Below are positions 8,422 to 17,892 of a stretch of DNA of 64,000 nucleotides, piece after piece. Below the pieces are notes generated by a model. The model was given only the letters and a program-made list of their open reading frames with translations. It was not told the DNA's origin and made no database searches. This DNA is from Flavobacterium pectinovorum (GTDB lineage: Bacteria > Bacteroidota > Bacteroidia > Flavobacteriales > Flavobacteriaceae). How positions within the stretch are numbered: position 1 is the first letter of the stretch; each line of letters begins with the position of its first letter. The DNA lies in assembly GCF_022802975.1 (NCBI RefSeq), contig NZ_JAFEVZ010000002.1:310001-374000 (forward strand), read 5' to 3'. The position numbers and the translations under genes were made by a program.

Positions 8422-10833
8422 TTAGTTTTTTAAATATTTTTCCAGAAACTGATCCTGTTCCCAAAGTAAATGCAGGATATTTTCTTTAGCAACATAACTG
8501 TGTGATTCCTTTGGTAAAATTACCATTCTTGCTGGACCACCTAGTCCTTTTAAGGCCTGAAAATAACGTTCTGTTTGTAAAGTAAAAGTTCCCGGATTAT
8601 TATCTGCTTCTCCATGAACCAATAAAATAGGGGTTTTCATTTTGTCAGCATTCATAAAAGGAGACATGGTATTGTACACAGTCGGAACTTCCCAGTAATT
8701 ACGCTGTTCTGTCTGAAAACCAAATGGAGTTAAGGTTCTGTTATAAGCTCCGCTTCGGGCAATTCCACAGGCAAAAAGATTGGAATGTGTTAATAAATTT
8801 GCTGTCATAAAAGCGCCATAAGAATGTCCGCCAACTGCAACTTTCTTGCGGTTGATGTATCCTAAAGCATCTACAGCATTTATTGCGGCTTCAGCATTGT
8901 CAACTAATTGAGTAATAAAATTGTCATTTGGTTCTGTTGTACCTTCTCCAATTATAGGAAAAGCAGCATCGTCCAAAACTACATATCCTTTTGTTACCCA
9001 ATACACAAATGAACCATAGTACGGAAAAGTAAATTCATTTGGGTTTTGACTAGTTTGCCCCGCACTGTTTTTATCTTTGTATTCTGCCGGATAAGCCCAG
9101 ATTAATAAAGGCAGTTTTTCCTTTTTTACTTTATCATATCCAGCAGGTAAATATAAAGTTCCTGATAATTCAACACCATCTTTACGTTTGTATTTGATAA
9201 CTTCTTTACTGACATTTTTAATGCTTTCAAACGGGTTTTTAAAAGTGGTAATCGGGGTCAGACTGTTTTGTTTTTTAATGTTTCTGAAATAATAATTTGG
9301 ATAGTCATTTTTTGACTGGATCTGTACCAAAACTTTCCCGGTTTTAAAATCTTCAATTCCTAATAAGTCTTCTTTTTTATCTTTATAAGTTGAAGTATAA
9401 AGACGTTTGGTCTGTAATGTTTTTAGATTGAATTCATCAATAAAAGGAAATTGTCCGTCTTTTGTATAGCCTTCACCAATACGGTAAGCATTGTCATTCT
9501 CGATGGCCAGTACATATTTGTTGTATGCATTTTTTCTGGTTTCAAAAACACCGGGATCCGAATAGATATCCTGCGAATTCCTGTCTGAAATTATTTTTGG
9601 CTGCTGATTAGGATCTGAGGGATTTATCAGATATGTTTTTGTATTTCTGGTGTCGTACCATTGGTCAGAAACTATGGCTGTATTGTCATTTCCCCAGATA
9701 ATATCATCAAAACGCTGAGGTATTTTTGCAAGGCTTGCGGCATTATTTGTAAAGGGTGCATCCCAAAGAAAAATTTCATCTCTAAAATCTGTTTTGTTTG
9801 CAGGATCTCCTTCATCCAAAGCTACAACATAAGATAAGGTGGCAGGTTTGTCATTTCGCCATGCCATTTCTCTTTTTCCTTTTCTGACAGCCATAAAGCC
9901 TTTAGGGATTATTTCGTTTAACGGAACTTCATTTACCGTTTTTATTTCTTTGCCATCTTTGTCATAAACTATTGTTTTAGACGGAAATCTGTTTAAAGGG
10001 ACAACGTATGAAAAAGGCTTTTCAATAGTGGTTAGCATAATATAATTTCCATCAGGAGAAATTCTTTCTCCGGCGTACATTGCCGCTTCTTTAAACAAGG
10101 TAGTAGTTCCGTTAAGGCTTACTTTGTATAATTCAGAGGTAATAATATTTTCAAAATTAGCTTCATCATTTTTGTTTTTCAGCATATCCGGATACGTTCT
10201 GTTTTGAGATTTCTCTCCCGAAGCATTTGAAATAATCGGACCAGTTGGTAAGTCTTTTTTAGAGTCAAGCAGTGGCTGTCTGTTTTTAGGAAGCATTTTT
10301 GTCAAAATGGTTTCGTTGTCTAAAAACCAGCTAAAAGGATTTCCAAGATTAGCATTTACAGTTGCATCGGTAAGTTTAGTTGCTTTGGCATTTGCCACAT
10401 CTAATACCCAAAGTTCAACACCTGAGTTTGTGGTATGCGAAAACAAAATCTTCTTGTCATTAGGAGACCAAAGCGCATTGCTTATTTTAGGATTTTCAGG
10501 TAAACCGGAAACCTGTATTTCCTCTTTACCGCTTATTTTTTTTATTTTGAAATTGTTGATATACGTTACAGTACTCGAAATGTTGGTAAGTGGATTGATT
10601 CTTAAGCCAGCCAAACGAAGTTCTTCCTGATTTAAATCATCTAAAGATTTATAAGTGCTTCTGTAAGATAAAAGCATGTACTCCTTTTTTGTATCCATTG
10701 ATACAGTAGGCGCTCTTTCGTAATCAGCCAGATCTAAAATTGATTTGGATGGTTTTTGATACGTTAGGTTTTCTTGTGCAAAAGCAATAAAACCAAAGCT
10801 TAAAAATAAAAGCAGTGTAACTTTTAATTTCAT
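8422..10833 (-). CDS. S9-family prolyl oligopeptidase-like peptidase (secreted)
   Basis: 803 residues with a signal peptide ending near FGFIAFA. The N-terminal two thirds has the repetitive beta pattern of a propeller or WD40-like domain. The C-terminal alpha/beta hydrolase domain has the nucleophile elbow GGHSYGAF (Ser671), Asp744 in HGEADNN and His778 in KESHSY, so the triad is complete. This is the dipeptidyl-peptidase/acylaminoacyl-peptidase class, expected in the periplasm. It is monocistronic and divergent from fabH across 255 bp. Confidence 0.92.
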   Translation of the reverse strand: MKLKVTLLLFLSFGFIAFAQENLTYQKPSKSILDLADYERAPTVSMDTKKEYMLLSYRSTYKSLDDLNQEELRLAGLRINPLTNISSTVTYINNFKIKKISGKEEIQVSGLPENPKISNALWSPNDKKILFSHTTNSGVELWVLDVANAKATKLTDATVNANLGNPFSWFLDNETILTKMLPKNRQPLLDSKKDLPTGPIISNASGEKSQNRTYPDMLKNKNDEANFENIITSELYKVSLNGTTTLFKEAAMYAGERISPDGNYIMLTTIEKPFSYVVPLNRFPSKTIVYDKDGKEIKTVNEVPLNEIIPKGFMAVRKGKREMAWRNDKPATLSYVVALDEGDPANKTDFRDEIFLWDAPFTNNAASLAKIPQRFDDIIWGNDNTAIVSDQWYDTRNTKTYLINPSDPNQQPKIISDRNSQDIYSDPGVFETRKNAYNKYVLAIENDNAYRIGEGYTKDGQFPFIDEFNLKTLQTKRLYTSTYKDKKEDLLGIEDFKTGKVLVQIQSKNDYPNYYFRNIKKQNSLTPITTFKNPFESIKNVSKEVIKYKRKDGVELSGTLYLPAGYDKVKKEKLPLLIWAYPAEYKDKNSAGQTSQNPNEFTFPYYGSFVYWVTKGYVVLDDAAFPIIGEGTTEPNDNFITQLVDNAEAAINAVDALGYINRKKVAVGGHSYGAFMTANLLTHSNLFACGIARSGAYNRTLTPFGFQTEQRNYWEVPTVYNTMSPFMNADKMKTPILLVHGEADNNPGTFTLQTERYFQALKGLGGPARMVILPKESHSYVAKENILHLLWEQDQFLEKYLKN

Positions 10834-11049
10834 AATTTTAATTTTTGTGTTAACAATCGTGGATGTATTTGATAAGACTAAAGTATTGTAATTTTGTTAC
10901 ATTTTTACTGTTTTCATCTCGATTATTTGATTTATTAAACAAAAATATTTTTTTTAAACAATCAACAGAGTTGTTAGAATTTTAAAAGGAAATGAAATTG
11001 TTAATTACGAAAAAAGTAGTAATTTGTATGCTGATGTTTTAAAGTATAT

Positions 11050-11057
11050 TAAATTTG
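11050..11057 (+). promoter_or_regulatory. -7 element of fabH promoter
   Basis: TAAATTTG 31 bp before the fabH ATG. The nearest TTTG upstream (11023-11026) is spaced 23 rather than 19 bp, so only the -7 part is convincing. Confidence 0.45.
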
Positions 11058-11088
11058 CATTCCAATTTTTTAATAAATAATAAAAAGT

Positions 11089-12096
11089 ATGTATCATTCA
11101 AAAATAGCGGGCTTAGGATATTATGTTCCTTCAAATGTGGTGACAAACGATGATTTGTCTAAGATTATGGATACCAATGATGAATGGATTCAGGAGCGAA
11201 CCGGAATTCAGGAGAGAAGGCATATTATTCGTGGAGAAGATACTACCACTTCAATGGGAGTAAAAGCAGCTAAAATTGCAATTGAACGTTCCGGCGTAGC
11301 CAAAGAAGATATTGATTTTGTAGTTTTTGCTACATTGAGCCCTGATTATTATTTTCCAGGACCCGGAGTTTTAGTACAGCGTGATTTAGGATTAAGAACC
11401 GTTGGAGCTTTAGATGTCAGAAACCAATGTTCTGGTTTTGTGTATGCAATATCTGTTGCAGATCAATATATTAAAACCGGAATGTATAAAAATATTCTGG
11501 TCATTGGTTCTGAGGTTCATTCTACAGGATTAGATATGACAACACGTGGACGTGGAGTTTCGGTAATTTTTGGAGACGGGGCAGGAGCGGCAGTTTTAAG
11601 CCGTGAAGAAGATTTGACTAAAGGAATTTTATCAACTCATTTACATTCAGAAGGACAGCATGCCGAAGAACTGGCTTTGCAGGCACCGGGAATGGGAGCA
11701 CGCTGGGTAACCGATATTATTGCGGATAATGATCCAAATGACGAAAGTTATTACCCATATATGAATGGACAATTTGTATTTAAAAACGCAGTCGTTCGTT
11801 TCTCCGAAGTTATCAATGAAGGTTTAGAAGCAAATGGTTTGCAGGTTTCGGATATTGATATGCTGATTCCGCATCAGGCAAATTTGAGAATTTCGCAATT
11901 CATTCAGAATAAGTTCAAATTATCAGACGATCAGGTACATAATAATGTTCAGAAGTACGGAAATACAACTGCAGCATCAATTCCAATCGCTTTGACGGAA
12001 GCCTGGGAGCAGGGGAAAATAAAATCCGGTGATACCGTTGTTTTAGCCGCTTTCGGAAGTGGATTTACCTGGGCAAGTGCTATTATAAAATGGTAA
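11089..12096 (+). CDS. fabH: 3-oxoacyl-ACP synthase III (FabH-type)
   Basis: 335 residues of the thiolase fold. The catalytic triad is present: Cys114 in RNQCSGFVYA, His262 in IPHQANLRI and Asn292 in YGNTTAASIP. It condenses an acyl-CoA primer with malonyl-ACP to start fatty-acid synthesis in the cytoplasm; in this phylum branched-chain primers are likely. It is slightly longer than E. coli FabH (317) because of an insertion around residues 205-225. It is not in an fab operon here. Bacteroidota often carry several fabH paralogues, so this copy could be a secondary one. Confidence 0.9.
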   Translation: MYHSKIAGLGYYVPSNVVTNDDLSKIMDTNDEWIQERTGIQERRHIIRGEDTTTSMGVKAAKIAIERSGVAKEDIDFVVFATLSPDYYFPGPGVLVQRDLGLRTVGALDVRNQCSGFVYAISVADQYIKTGMYKNILVIGSEVHSTGLDMTTRGRGVSVIFGDGAGAAVLSREEDLTKGILSTHLHSEGQHAEELALQAPGMGARWVTDIIADNDPNDESYYPYMNGQFVFKNAVVRFSEVINEGLEANGLQVSDIDMLIPHQANLRISQFIQNKFKLSDDQVHNNVQKYGNTTAASIPIALTEAWEQGKIKSGDTVVLAAFGSGFTWASAIIKW

Positions 12097-12117
12097 TATA
12101 GAATTTTACAATATTAT

Positions 12118-12147
12118 AAAACCTGTTTACTTCAAACAGGTTTTTTT
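12118..12147 (+). terminator. fabH terminator
   Basis: Stem AAACCTGTTT/AAACAGGTTT with a 6-nt loop and T run. Confidence 0.9.
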
Positions 12148-12223
12148 ATGCGTATTTGTTATGTTGAGTGAAGCCGAAGCCTTGTTTAAAAACGAATTTA
12201 AAATATTGGTATAATCAAAAAAT

Positions 12224-12253
12224 CCTGAAGTTGGCAAACTTCAGGACTTTTTT
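12224..12253. terminator. Terminator of the minus-strand receptor gene
   Basis: Stem CCTGAAGTT/AACTTCAGG with a 4-nt loop, flanked by A and T runs, between the convergent fabH and receptor genes. A 27-bp fragment at 12160-12186 (TGTTGAGTGAAGCCGAAGCC) resembles the core of the repeat at 35531-35625. Confidence 0.75.
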
Positions 12254-12301
12254 CTACAAGTGTTTATTAAAACTATTTAAAACTGATTAAATAAGAAAGG
12301 A

Positions 12302-14725
12302 TTAGAACATTCCGCCACCGCCTTTATTGGTGTTGTCTTCTCTTTGTTTACGTTGCAGGTTTTTAATTTTTCCACCTCCAAAATTATACGTTAAACCTAA
12401 ATAAATCGTTTGGCTTTCCCAAGAGAATTGTCCAGACTGTGGATAAGGGTAATTGGTGTCAAAAGCATATTTCATAGTATTGAAAACATCGTTAAAACGT
12501 AAGCTCAGATTCATTTTGTTGTCTAACAATGTGTAGCGGGATCCCATATCTATTTTATACATTTCATGGCTGTCATTTTGTATTCCTTCAACAGCTCCTC
12601 TGTAAAAACCGAATACTAAAAAGCTTAAACGTTTGTTTACTTTAAAGTTTGAATTCATACGGCCATTAAATGCCGCAACCGTAACTTTTCTTTCTTCTGG
12701 GAATGTTTTTGGGTTTTTTGTGTCATCATATTTGAACACAATTCCTTCCTGATTAATACTTGAGAAATCGATAGATGGTGAAATATCCCACCATTTTGTG
12801 ATTTTATAATTAAACGAAACTTCAAAACCGTAAGCAGTATTATGATCGTAATTCGCATAAGTCATAATCTGTTTTTCACCACTTGGATCAGCATCGTCAG
12901 GATATAAGATTCTGCTGATCTGATCATTTATACTTCTAACAAAAACGCCTGCAGTAAAACTTCCTTTTTCTAAGGTTTTTGTATAATTTAATTCAACCGA
13001 ATTGGTAAACTGAGGTCTTAAATCAGAATTTCCCAATGACGTTACCAACGGGGTAGAAAACTCACGAATAGGTTTTGTCTGCTCTAAACTAGGGCGGTCA
13101 ACACGACGGCTGTAACTTAATTGCAAAACATTTTTTTCATTTAGGTTGTACGTTAAATAAGCCGATGGATATAAAGTAATATAGTCATCATCAAATTTGT
13201 CTTTACCAAAGTTTGAATTGGCAGCAGCTTTATAACTTTCAAAACGTGCCCCAACCTGATAACTGAATTTGGTAAATTTTTGAGCAAAAGTTACATAAGC
13301 AGAATAGATATCAGTGTCGTACGTATAATTCAAAATACGCTCTGCTGCAGGAACTCCGGGGTTTTTAGTAATGTAATCATTATCTGTTCTTGTGATTCTT
13401 GCTTCGGCACCCGCTTCAAATGTTGTTTTTTCATTGAATGGATTAACATAATCGATGTTTAGCGTGCTTAATTGTCGCGTTCCTTTGGTAAAATCATCAT
13501 AAATAATACTATTTGTACTATTATCAAGATTTGTTGTTTTGGTATCAAAAGAAGCATATTGAGTTTCTTTATTGTCACTGTAATTGGCTTCAAAATCTAA
13601 AGTATGACCTTCTTTTTTAAAGATATGTTTATAGGCAAGGTTGTAAGTTCCAACCTGATCCGGTCCCCAATATCGTGATTTTTGAAAAATGTTCGAAACA
13701 TCAGAATTTGATACATTATTGTAATCAATATCAGTATTTACAAAACCTTTATTATTCGATTTGTTTTGGTTGGTATAAAAGGATATGGTATTGTGATCGT
13801 TAATTAAATAATCCATACCTATTTTATATAAGTATGAATCATTGTCATTCAAAATATCTAAGTTTTGAGTAATATCCTGATCTGCTCTCTTAATGAAACC
13901 ATCATTAAAAAACGTTCCAAAATTCTGTCCCACATTTCCAAAGAAATTTACTTTCCCGGTTTTGTAATTCAAGTCTAATGACTGATTGTATTTTGCAGTT
14001 TGGCCGAAGGTAATTCCGCCGCTATAAGTTCCGTTAAAACCGGTATTGGTATTTTTGTGCAACACAATATTGATGATTCCCGACATTCCTTCCGGATTGT
14101 ATTTTGCACTTGGATTGGTAATCAATTCAATTTTTTTGATAGAAGTTGATGGAATTTGTTTTAATAATTGAGCCGGATCAATATTAGATGGGCGTCCGTC
14201 AATTAATACACGTACATTTTCGTTTCCACGAAGCGAAAGTTTTCCGTCCTGATCTACATTTACTGATGGAATATTGTTCATGATATCAGATGCAGAAGCT
14301 CCTGCGGTAGTCAAATCTTTTCCAACATTAATCACTTTTCGGTCAATTTTCTGTTCAATTGTAGAACGTTCAGCGACAATGTTTACTCCTTTTAGCTGTG
14401 TTGCTTCTTCTTCAAGAGAAATATTAACAGTTGCCGTTTTTTTATTGTCACTTAAAATTACAGATCCAATATATTTTCTAAATCCAATGTATTGAATTTC
14501 GATTGTATAACTTTTTAGGGCAAGGTTTTTAATGGTAAAATCTCCGTTGTCGTCTGTGTTTGCTCCTGAGACTACTTTTCCGTTGTCTTTGATCGAAACC
14601 GTAGCGTAAGCGATTGGGGTATTATTTGATTTTTCAATAATTTTCCCGGAAACTGTTCCTGTATTCTGGGCCTGAGCTGTTGCAATTACACCCAGTAATG
14701 CAAACAGAAAAAATTTTAATTTCAT
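12302..14725 (-). CDS. TonB-dependent receptor, carboxypeptidase-regulatory-like N-terminus and outer-membrane beta-barrel
   Basis: 807 residues. The signal peptide ends near ATAQAQ. Residues about 23-110 form the CarboxypepD_reg-like beta-sandwich (GKIIEKSNNTPIAYATVSIKDNGK). A plug domain follows (about 135-225; SIPSVNVDQDGKLSLRGNENVRVLIDGRP), then a large barrel ending in Phe after a Gly-rich tail (GGGGMF). The barrel type resembles the outer-membrane beta-barrel family common in Flavobacteriia, often called outer membrane receptor without a SusD partner. Neither a SusD gene nor an obvious transport partner is adjacent, so the ligand cannot be inferred. Confidence 0.88.
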   Translation of the reverse strand: MKLKFFLFALLGVIATAQAQNTGTVSGKIIEKSNNTPIAYATVSIKDNGKVVSGANTDDNGDFTIKNLALKSYTIEIQYIGFRKYIGSVILSDNKKTATVNISLEEEATQLKGVNIVAERSTIEQKIDRKVINVGKDLTTAGASASDIMNNIPSVNVDQDGKLSLRGNENVRVLIDGRPSNIDPAQLLKQIPSTSIKKIELITNPSAKYNPEGMSGIINIVLHKNTNTGFNGTYSGGITFGQTAKYNQSLDLNYKTGKVNFFGNVGQNFGTFFNDGFIKRADQDITQNLDILNDNDSYLYKIGMDYLINDHNTISFYTNQNKSNNKGFVNTDIDYNNVSNSDVSNIFQKSRYWGPDQVGTYNLAYKHIFKKEGHTLDFEANYSDNKETQYASFDTKTTNLDNSTNSIIYDDFTKGTRQLSTLNIDYVNPFNEKTTFEAGAEARITRTDNDYITKNPGVPAAERILNYTYDTDIYSAYVTFAQKFTKFSYQVGARFESYKAAANSNFGKDKFDDDYITLYPSAYLTYNLNEKNVLQLSYSRRVDRPSLEQTKPIREFSTPLVTSLGNSDLRPQFTNSVELNYTKTLEKGSFTAGVFVRSINDQISRILYPDDADPSGEKQIMTYANYDHNTAYGFEVSFNYKITKWWDISPSIDFSSINQEGIVFKYDDTKNPKTFPEERKVTVAAFNGRMNSNFKVNKRLSFLVFGFYRGAVEGIQNDSHEMYKIDMGSRYTLLDNKMNLSLRFNDVFNTMKYAFDTNYPYPQSGQFSWESQTIYLGLTYNFGGGKIKNLQRKQREDNTNKGGGGMF

Positions 14726-14982
14726 AATTAGTTAAATGATTATTTTGATTTGATTGATGATGATTGTATTTAAATTACCTAATAAGACATTTTTAACAAC
14801 GATTTGTTACAAGATTTTAATTGGAAAAATTTTAAATTTTATTGGATGTTCTGTTTTGTAAGAGATTAACGTTTTAATTTTTTGATAATTTTAACAATTA
14901 TGCTGAGTCGGTTTTTGAAGATTTCGAAGTGTTTTCTGGTATTTAATATGTTTTTCGTTTTCTCTAATTGATGAATAAGCAG

Positions 14983-14990
14983 TATATTTG
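14983..14990 (+). promoter_or_regulatory. -7 element of argS promoter
   Basis: TATATTTG 21 bp before the argS start; no -33 match at proper spacing. Confidence 0.4.
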
Positions 14991-15011
14991 CTCACTTTAA
15001 AATAAGTTTAC

Positions 15012-16793
15012 ATGTCATTATCACAAATTCTTACTCCTTCTATACAAAACGCCATTCAGGCATTATTTGATGTTACTGTTGATAAAATCGAATTACAAAC
15101 TACTCGAAAAGAGTTTGAAGGCGATATTACAATGGTTATTTTTCCTTTATTGAAAGTGATTAAAAGTAATCCTGTCGAATTAGGAAATAAAATAGGGGAT
15201 TATCTGGTTGATAATGTTGCTGAGGTGTCGCGATACAACGTAGTTTCAGGCTTTTTGAATATTGTGATTGCAGATGGTTATTATCTGAATTTCTTTAACG
15301 GAATAAAAGATAATAACAACTTTGGCTATGTAACACCAAACCCGGAAGATAAAGCGATAATGGTAGAATATTCTTCGCCAAACACGAATAAACCTTTACA
15401 CTTAGGTCATGTTCGTAACAATTTGTTAGGATATTCAGTGGCTGAAATTATTAAAGCTTCGGGTAAAAAAGTATATAAAACACAAATCATCAACGACCGT
15501 GGAATTCATATCTGCAAATCGATGCTGGCCTGGGAAAAGTATGGAAACGGTGAAACTCCTGAAAGTTCAAATTTGAAAGGAGATAAATTGGTTGGTAAAT
15601 ATTATGTGGAGTTTGATAAAGCCTATAAAGCCGAAATCAACGAATTAATAGCAACCGGAAAAACCGAAGAAGAAGCAAAAAAACAAGCCCCTATTATTAT
15701 CGAAGCGCAAGATATGCTGAAAAAATGGGAAGCCGGAGACGAAAAAGTAATCACGCTTTGGAAAAAAATGAACCAATGGGTTTATGATGGTTTTGCTGTA
15801 ACATACACCAATCTTGGAGTTGATTTTGATAAATATTACTACGAAAGTAATACCTATTTATTAGGAAAAGATGTTGTTCAGGTAGGACTTGACAGAGGCG
15901 TTTTTGAAAAAGATCCGGATGGTTCAGTATGGATCGATTTGACAGATGAAGGTTTAGATCGTAAAATAGTTTTGCGTTCAGACGGAACTGCTGTTTATAT
16001 GACGCAGGATATCGGAACTGCCATTCAGCGTGTAAAAGATATGCCGGATGTGGGCGGAATGGTTTACACCGTAGGAAACGAGCAGGATTATCACTTTAAA
16101 GTATTATTTTTAATTCTTAAAAAGTTAGGTTTTGACTGGGCTTCAAGCTTATATCATTTATCATACGGAATGGTTGATTTACCGTCCGGGAAAATGAAAA
16201 GTCGTGAAGGAACTGTGGTAGATGCGGATGATTTGATGCAGGATATGACCGATACAGCCAAACAAATTTCTGAAGATTTAGGAAAACTTGAAAGTTATTC
16301 TGCTGAAGAAAAAGCGAAATTGTACAAAACAATTGGTCTGGGCGCTTTGAAATATTACATTTTAAAAGTAGATCCAAAAAAGCGTATTTTGTTTAATCCT
16401 GAAGAATCGGTTGATTTTGCGGGTAATACAGGTCCGTTTATTCAATATACGTATGCGAGAATCCAGTCAATCATTCGCAAAGCTGATTTTGATTACAATC
16501 TCACACTGAGCGGAGTCGAAGTGATTCACGAAAAAGAAAAAGAGTTGGTAAAACAAATTGAGTTGTTCCCTGAAGTAATTCAAAATGCAGCACAAAACCA
16601 CAGCCCGGCTTTGATTGCAAATTATACGTATGATTTGGTAAAAGAATATAATTCATTCTATCAATCGGTACATATTTTAGGAGAAACAGACCTGACTAAA
16701 AAAATATTCAGAGTACAGCTTTCGAAAAAAGTGGCTGAGGTTATCAAATCAGCTTTTACGTTATTAGGAATTGAAGTTCCGGAGAGAATGTAA
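15012..16793 (+). CDS. argS: Arginyl-tRNA synthetase
   Basis: 593 residues. The N-terminal Add1-like domain (1-110) precedes the class I catalytic core with VEYSSPNTNKPLHLGHVRNN (HLGH at 130-133). The KMSKS-equivalent is GKMKSREGTVV (about residue 395), and the DALR anticodon-binding domain ends the protein at PERM. It charges tRNA-Arg in the cytoplasm. The length is normal. It is followed by a strong terminator and stands alone. Confidence 0.97.
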   Translation: MSLSQILTPSIQNAIQALFDVTVDKIELQTTRKEFEGDITMVIFPLLKVIKSNPVELGNKIGDYLVDNVAEVSRYNVVSGFLNIVIADGYYLNFFNGIKDNNNFGYVTPNPEDKAIMVEYSSPNTNKPLHLGHVRNNLLGYSVAEIIKASGKKVYKTQIINDRGIHICKSMLAWEKYGNGETPESSNLKGDKLVGKYYVEFDKAYKAEINELIATGKTEEEAKKQAPIIIEAQDMLKKWEAGDEKVITLWKKMNQWVYDGFAVTYTNLGVDFDKYYYESNTYLLGKDVVQVGLDRGVFEKDPDGSVWIDLTDEGLDRKIVLRSDGTAVYMTQDIGTAIQRVKDMPDVGGMVYTVGNEQDYHFKVLFLILKKLGFDWASSLYHLSYGMVDLPSGKMKSREGTVVDADDLMQDMTDTAKQISEDLGKLESYSAEEKAKLYKTIGLGALKYYILKVDPKKRILFNPEESVDFAGNTGPFIQYTYARIQSIIRKADFDYNLTLSGVEVIHEKEKELVKQIELFPEVIQNAAQNHSPALIANYTYDLVKEYNSFYQSVHILGETDLTKKIFRVQLSKKVAEVIKSAFTLLGIEVPERM

Positions 16794-16830
16794 AAAGTTT
16801 CTAATGATTTTTCGAAATAAGCAAAAATAA

Positions 16831-16868
16831 AAAGAGCCGATAGTCCTAAAACTATCGGCTCTTTTTTA
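16831..16868. terminator. argS terminator, probably bidirectional
   Basis: 14-bp stem AAAGAGCCGATAGT/ACTATCGGCTCTTT with 6-nt loop and a T run. It also ends the convergent DUF6607 gene. Confidence 0.92.
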
Positions 16869-16884
16869 ACTAACACAAAATAAA

Positions 16885-17787
16885 TTATTTTACGAACTTG
16901 TCGATAATTACATCAGTTTCTGCTTTTGTCGCAGTTGGTTTCAAATCAAACAAAAGAGAATAAAGTGATTTTTTATCTACTTTAGCTTCTAAGTTTAAGT
17001 CTTTGTGTCTTTCAAAAAGTGTCTGCCATTTATCACGGACATTTTTCCAAAGTGCATTATTTTCCTTCCACCATTTTTGACCTGCAATACATTTAATATC
17101 TGGAACTTTAGTGTACACATCCATTCCTTTTTCCTGTGCTAACAAAACATCTTTTCCGCTGTCGTCACGAATCAATTTATCATTGTCCTGCTCATGGTTC
17201 CATCCTGTAGAAGTGATTTCATGGATGTTTCTTCTTTTTAAAACATTATAATCGTTGCGTTTTGTATGCTCTCTTCTTGGCAGAGGCGCATCCGTTATAT
17301 TTGCCCAATAGTCTTGTCCGTCAACATGAACCCAGGTTGCAGTTCCTTCATATCTCGGGCTATCATCTACCTGATATACTTTTTGAGTCCATTGGCCTTT
17401 TACGTCTTTTTTATCCAGTTTTTTATACTTCCATGAAGTGTTTTTGTCAAACAAATACAAATCGGTGTTTTCGAACAGCCAGTCCTGTCTCCAGTGTTTG
17501 ATGATCATATCGTCGCTTACAATTAATAAGTGCTGCATGACAATTTTGTTTGGAGTATCTTCTACTAATTCTACCCATTCCAAAGCAGATTCATGTTTGG
17601 TTTGCGAAGGTTTGTAAGTTGCCGAATCTTTTGCATACTGAAAAGTTTCTGCAAAGTTGAATTTTACTTCATAACATCCGCACATGGATTTAATTGATTT
17701 GATGTCTTGCTGTTTTTTATCCTGACTGAAACCAAGGCTGCAAGTTAAAGCCATAACAGCAGAAAAATAGAGGCTTTTTGTAATCAT
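16885..17787 (-). CDS. DUF6607 family secreted protein
   Basis: 300 residues with a signal peptide ending SLGFSQ. The mature part has motifs such as SMCGCYEVKFNFAETF near the N-terminus and several Trp-rich strands (IIKHWRQDWLFEN, GTATWVHVDGQDYWANI). I recognise the family as DUF6607, which has no known function. In Flavobacteriia such genes sit beside HmuY and TonB receptors, as here: it is divergent from the receptor-HmuY operon and shares a 105-bp promoter region with it. A role in heme or iron acquisition follows from that context only. A CxC pair near residue 36 could bind metal, but this is speculation. Confidence 0.75.
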   Translation of the reverse strand: MITKSLYFSAVMALTCSLGFSQDKKQQDIKSIKSMCGCYEVKFNFAETFQYAKDSATYKPSQTKHESALEWVELVEDTPNKIVMQHLLIVSDDMIIKHWRQDWLFENTDLYLFDKNTSWKYKKLDKKDVKGQWTQKVYQVDDSPRYEGTATWVHVDGQDYWANITDAPLPRREHTKRNDYNVLKRRNIHEITSTGWNHEQDNDKLIRDDSGKDVLLAQEKGMDVYTKVPDIKCIAGQKWWKENNALWKNVRDKWQTLFERHKDLNLEAKVDKKSLYSLLFDLKPTATKAETDVIIDKFVK

Positions 17788-17817
17788 AACTTAATTTATT
17801 TGTTTTAAATTTTTTTG

Positions 17818-17825
17818 CAAATATA
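17818..17825 (-). promoter_or_regulatory. -7 element for DUF6607 promoter
   Basis: On the minus strand the bases read TATATTTG, 30 bp before the DUF6607 start. It is one of two facing promoters around the palindrome at 17830-17850. Confidence 0.5.
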
Positions 17826-17829
17826 TAAA

Positions 17830-17850
17830 TTTTATTTAGAACAAATAAAA
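17830..17850. promoter_or_regulatory. 21-bp palindrome, candidate Fur-type operator between divergent promoters
   Basis: TTTTATTT-AGAAC-AAATAAAA is an 8-5-8 inverted repeat. It lies between the minus-strand -7 element (17818-17825) and the plus-strand -7 element (17858-17865), where a repressor would block both. Size and AT-richness fit a Fur-like site, and the downstream genes look heme-related. The identity of the regulator is inferred. Confidence 0.5.
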
Positions 17851-17857
17851 ATAATGT

Positions 17858-17865
17858 TATATTTG
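17858..17865 (+). promoter_or_regulatory. -7 element for TonB receptor-HmuY operon
   Basis: TATATTTG 27 bp before the receptor ATG; matches TAnnTTTG. Confidence 0.55.
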
Positions 17866-17892
17866 CAGAATTATTAAGACTGAATAAAAATA

